64,000 nucleotides of DNA, from positions 6,758,001 through 6,822,000 of the forward strand of contig NZ_JADOTX010000001.1 of the NCBI RefSeq assembly GCF_015751765.1. The letters run 5' to 3'. Positions 61,245 to 64,000 of the stretch are shown one piece after another. The stretch's first letter is position 1; the number at the start of each line of letters is the position of its first letter. Source of the DNA: Micromonospora ureilytica (GTDB lineage: Bacteria > Actinomycetota > Actinomycetes > Mycobacteriales > Micromonosporaceae). The notes under the pieces were generated by a model that did not search any database, was not told the DNA's origin, and worked only from the letters and a program-made list of their open reading frames with translations. The position numbers and the translations under genes are program-made.

Positions 61245-62282
61245 GTGAGCGGTCAGGGTGAGGTCGTCCACATCGGGGGTTACACCGCGCAGAGTGGCGG
61301 ACGGGGCAGCGGCATCGTCGCGGCACGTCGGGACCCGACCACCGGGGCGCTGACCCCGCTCGGCACGGTCGCGGTCACCCCGTCCCCCTCCTTCCTGGCG
61401 CGGCACCCCGCCCAGCCGGTGCTCTACGCGGTCAACGAGCTGGCGGACGGGGAGATCAACGCCTGGCAGGTCGGGGCGGACGGCGCGCTGGACCCGCTCG
61501 GCAGCCGGTCGACCGGCGGCGCCGAGCCCTGCCACCTGGCGGTGCTAGCCGGCGGCGATCACCTGCTGGCGGCCAACTACGGCAGCGGCAGCATCGCGGT
61601 CTTCCCGCTCGACCCGGAGGGCGTGCCCGGCGAGCGCACCGACCTGGTGGTGCACGAGGGGCACGGTCCCGACCCGGAGCGCCAGGACCACGCCCACGCC
61701 CACATGGTCTCGCCGGGGGCGGGCCGCGGGCCGATCTTCGCCGTGGATCTCGGCACCGACTCGGTCTATCGGTACGACCTGGACGACGCCACCGGACGAC
61801 TGGTGCCGCGTGCCCCGCGGATCCGTACGGCGCCCGGGACCGGCCCTCGGCACCTGGCCCGGCACCCGGACGGACGGCGCTGCTACCTCGTCGGTGAGCT
61901 GGACGCCTCGGTCACCGCGTACGAGGTGACCGACGACGGCGCGTGGCACCAGCGCGGGCGGGTCGAGGCGAGCGAGCGCGCCGGTCACGTCCAGCCGTCG
62001 GAGGTCACGGTCGCCCCGGACGGCCGCTTCCTCTACGTCGCCAACCGTGGGGTGGGAACCGTGGCGGTTTTCAGCCTGGGCGGGGAGTTGCCCGAGCTGG
62101 TGGCCGAAGTGGACACCGGCGGCGAGTGGCCTCGGCACTTCGCTCTGATCGGGGAGCACCTCTACGTCGCCGACGAGCGGGCCGACATGGTGCGGGTGTT
62201 CCGGCGCGACGCCGACACCGGCGTTCCGGAAGCGGTCGGCGAGCCGGTGCCGGTGCCGAGCCCGACGTGCGTGCTGCCCTGA
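61245..62282 (+). CDS. Lactonase family (6-phosphogluconolactonase-like) beta-propeller
   Basis: A 345-residue seven-bladed propeller with the family start GEVVHIGGYTAQSGGRGSGI and blades showing LYAVNELADGEINAW, NYGSGSIAVFPLD, the DHAHAHMVSPGAG block and GTGPRHLARHPDGRRCYLVGELD. Members hydrolyse 6-phosphogluconolactone or related lactones. The pentose-phosphate role is likely but unproven. GTG at 61245 lies 8 bases after GGAGGAG; ATG at 61224 is possible. Confidence 0.85.
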   Translation: MSGQGEVVHIGGYTAQSGGRGSGIVAARRDPTTGALTPLGTVAVTPSPSFLARHPAQPVLYAVNELADGEINAWQVGADGALDPLGSRSTGGAEPCHLAVLAGGDHLLAANYGSGSIAVFPLDPEGVPGERTDLVVHEGHGPDPERQDHAHAHMVSPGAGRGPIFAVDLGTDSVYRYDLDDATGRLVPRAPRIRTAPGTGPRHLARHPDGRRCYLVGELDASVTAYEVTDDGAWHQRGRVEASERAGHVQPSEVTVAPDGRFLYVANRGVGTVAVFSLGGELPELVAEVDTGGEWPRHFALIGEHLYVADERADMVRVFRRDADTGVPEAVGEPVPVPSPTCVLP

Positions 62283-62461
62283 ACGATGATTCAAGAGACG
62301 CGAGTGCTGCACTGATTCGGCAACGCCGTGAGGCTGCTACGTCACTCTGTGTTGCAAAAAGGTGGTCAACTGTTTCTCCTCCGTAACTTTAGTCCGAACG
62401 GATGTGGCAGAGACGGCACCTAGTACGCAAGATGGTCACCGTGTCAGCAGGCCGCCATCGC

Positions 62462-64000
62462 ATGCGTTCGAAACTCCACCTAGCCGCCGCCGCCGCAACG
62501 GTGGGGGTGCTCGTCGTGACGACGGGCGCGTGGTTCGGCTATCGGGAGTTGATCCAGCCCAGTTGCTCGGGCGAGATCCGGCTCGCCGTGGCGGTCGCCT
62601 CCGAGCTCGCGCCGGCGGTGGACGCCGCCGCGTCCCAGTGGGTGAAGGACGGCGCCGCGGTAGGCCCGACGTGCATCCGAGTCGACGTCTCCGCGTCCGA
62701 CCCGGTGGACGTGGCGGCCGTGGTGGCGGCCAAGCACGGCGCTGTGCTGGCCGGCGTGGGCCAGGCCAGTGGCACCGCCGTCAGCCCCGACGTGTGGGTG
62801 CCCGACTCCTCGACCTGGCTGCTGCGGTTGAAGAAGGACGCGACGGCGTTCGCTCCGACCAACGGCGCGTCCATCGCGCGCAGCCCCATCGTCGTCGCGA
62901 TGCCCGAGCCGATCGCCACCCGGCTGGGCTGGCCGGACAAGAAGTTCAACTGGACCGACCTTCTCAAGCAGGTCAACAACACGAGCGCGCCGCTGCGGAC
63001 CGGGATCGTCGAGCCGACCCGCGACGCTGCCGGCCTGTCCGGTCTGCTCTCGCTGACCGCGGCCGCCAACGGCGCCGGCGGCGACGCCCAGCGCAACACC
63101 GTCGGCGCGCTCCGCGCACTGGCCACCGGGCGCTCCTCGCTCCGCAACGACCTGCTGGCCCGCTTCCCGACGGCCAACGACTCGACGTCCATCGCCAGTG
63201 GTCTCGGCGCGGCGGCGCTGTCCGAAGAAGACGTGATCGCGTACAACAGCAAGAAGCCGCCGGTGCCGCTCGCCGCGCTCTACATGGAGCCGGCGCCGAT
63301 GCCGCTGGACTACCCGTACGCGGTGCTGCCCGGCATCGAGCCGAGCAAGGCGTCGGCGGCCAAGGTGCTGTTCGAGCTGCTCACCAGCCCGACCTTCCGT
63401 AACCGGCTCGCCGCGCAGTCGCTGCGCGCGCCGGACGGCAACTGGGGCGAGGGTTTCAAGGCGCCGCAGGGTGCTCCGAGCCCGGCCGGCGGCGCGCCCA
63501 CCGCGCCGGCGAACGGCGGCACCGCGGCGGGTGGCCTGGACCCGGCCGCCATCCAGCGGGTCGTCTCCAGCTGGTCGATCGCCACCCAGTCCGGTCGGAT
63601 GCTGGCCGTCATCGACGTCTCCGGCTCGATGAAGGACCCGGTGCCCAGCGCCAACAACCGCAGCCGGGAAGAGGTCACCGTCGACGCGGCCCGTCGCGGC
63701 CTCGGCCTCTTCGACGACTCCTGGTCGATCGGTCTGTGGACCTTCTCCACCCAGCTCGTCGGCAACCGGGACTACCGGGAGTTGGTCCCCATCGGGCCGC
63801 TCTCCGGCCAGCGGGCCCAGTTGGAGGGCGCGCTCGCCACCGTCAAGCCCTCCAGCGGTGACACCGGCCTCTACGACACCATGCTGGCCGCGTACCAGGC
63901 GGTGCAGGAGAACTGGCAGCCCGGTCGGGTCAACTCGATCGTGCTGTTCACCGACGGCAAGAACGAGGACGACAACGGCCTCAACCAGCAGCAGTTGCTC
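62462..64000 (+). CDS. von Willebrand A domain protein with substrate-binding-like domain (partial)
   Basis: The frame is open to the window end (513 codons). It has a signal anchor (about 1-30), an extracytoplasmic region resembling solute-binding proteins (SGEIRLAVAVASELAPAVDAA, WTDLLKQVNN), then a Pro/Gly-rich spacer and a vWA domain starting near residue 375 with the MIDAS motif DVSGSM and the later TDG. Such proteins occur in actinobacteria, often annotated as vWA/ABC-like. Metal-dependent adhesion or assembly is plausible. GTG at 62441 and ATG at 62432 are alternative starts; no Shine-Dalgarno decides. The 179-base gap before it holds the -10-like TAACTT at 62385. Confidence 0.85.
   Translation, partial: MRSKLHLAAAAATVGVLVVTTGAWFGYRELIQPSCSGEIRLAVAVASELAPAVDAAASQWVKDGAAVGPTCIRVDVSASDPVDVAAVVAAKHGAVLAGVGQASGTAVSPDVWVPDSSTWLLRLKKDATAFAPTNGASIARSPIVVAMPEPIATRLGWPDKKFNWTDLLKQVNNTSAPLRTGIVEPTRDAAGLSGLLSLTAAANGAGGDAQRNTVGALRALATGRSSLRNDLLARFPTANDSTSIASGLGAAALSEEDVIAYNSKKPPVPLAALYMEPAPMPLDYPYAVLPGIEPSKASAAKVLFELLTSPTFRNRLAAQSLRAPDGNWGEGFKAPQGAPSPAGGAPTAPANGGTAAGGLDPAAIQRVVSSWSIATQSGRMLAVIDVSGSMKDPVPSANNRSREEVTVDAARRGLGLFDDSWSIGLWTFSTQLVGNRDYRELVPIGPLSGQRAQLEGALATVKPSSGDTGLYDTMLAAYQAVQENWQPGRVNSIVLFTDGKNEDDNGLNQQQLL

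Noticed and set aside
62279..62295. CTGAACGATGATTCAAG after the lactonase gene as another operator
   Set aside because: It includes the gene's own stop codon, has one extra base, and lies 166 bases from the next start in an unrelated gene.

Overview
This 64 kb, very GC-rich window is actinobacterial and most likely from Micromonosporaceae (Micromonospora or a close relative). The evidence is the gene order atpAGDC - DUF2550 - cobalamin adenosyltransferase - murA, plus NucS, a DUF397 gene, a conservon (cvnABCD), Scy/FilP-like coiled-coil proteins, a SigE-type ECF sigma factor, frequent GTG starts and Shine-Dalgarno-led operons. No tRNA, rRNA, CRISPR array, prophage or complete insertion sequence is visible. 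The window reads as chromosomal core with a few accessory spots.

Layout. 1-7 kb: end of the F1 ATP synthase operon (atpA tail, atpG, atpD). It is interrupted by an LCP-family gene before a short atpC, then come DUF2550, a PduO-type adenosyltransferase and a Cys-to-Asp MurA. 7-12 kb: 3-hydroxybutyryl-CoA dehydrogenase, a drug-type ABC exporter and ethylmalonyl-CoA mutase. 12-25 kb: housekeeping and unknown genes (DUF1540, DUF4126, NucS, methyltransferase, aldehyde dehydrogenase, FHA protein, hydrolases, a tandem-fused hydroxyacyl-CoA dehydrogenase, ECF sigma with a membrane partner, AI-2E-type permease). They end in a scarred spot with a DUF397 gene, a truncated regulator, a 61-bp perfect palindrome and an AbiEi/DUF559 protein. 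25-29 kb: two long coiled-coil cytoskeletal proteins. 29-37 kb: crotonyl-CoA carboxylase/reductase, epimerase, acetyl-CoA acetyltransferase, MeaB, a SapA-like secreted protein, two Asp23 paralogues and the isobutyryl-CoA mutase large subunit. 37-47 kb: thioredoxin/TPR protein, arginase-like protein, lipoprotein penicillin-binding protein and the 180-kDa NAD-glutamate dehydrogenase. 47-57 kb: a sortase with a repetitive surface substrate, a GH6 cellulase under a CebR/CelR-like operator, a sodium:solute symporter, two related acidic proteins and catalase. 57-64 kb: a complete conservon, a lactonase and the start of a von Willebrand A protein.

How the genes work together. The most coherent theme is adenosylcobalamin-dependent C4/C5 acyl-CoA chemistry: adenosyltransferase, ethylmalonyl-CoA mutase, isobutyryl-CoA mutase, MeaB chaperone, crotonyl-CoA carboxylase/reductase, epimerase, thiolase and two hydroxyacyl-CoA dehydrogenases. 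They lie 2 to 10 kb apart in separate transcription units. I find one 16-bp imperfect palindrome, consensus CTTAGCGATCGTTCAG, just upstream of six of these units (6979, 9756, 17707, 30450, 31047, 34959). This looks like an undescribed single-regulator regulon, and no obvious regulator gene for it lies in the window. It is the observation I would test first.
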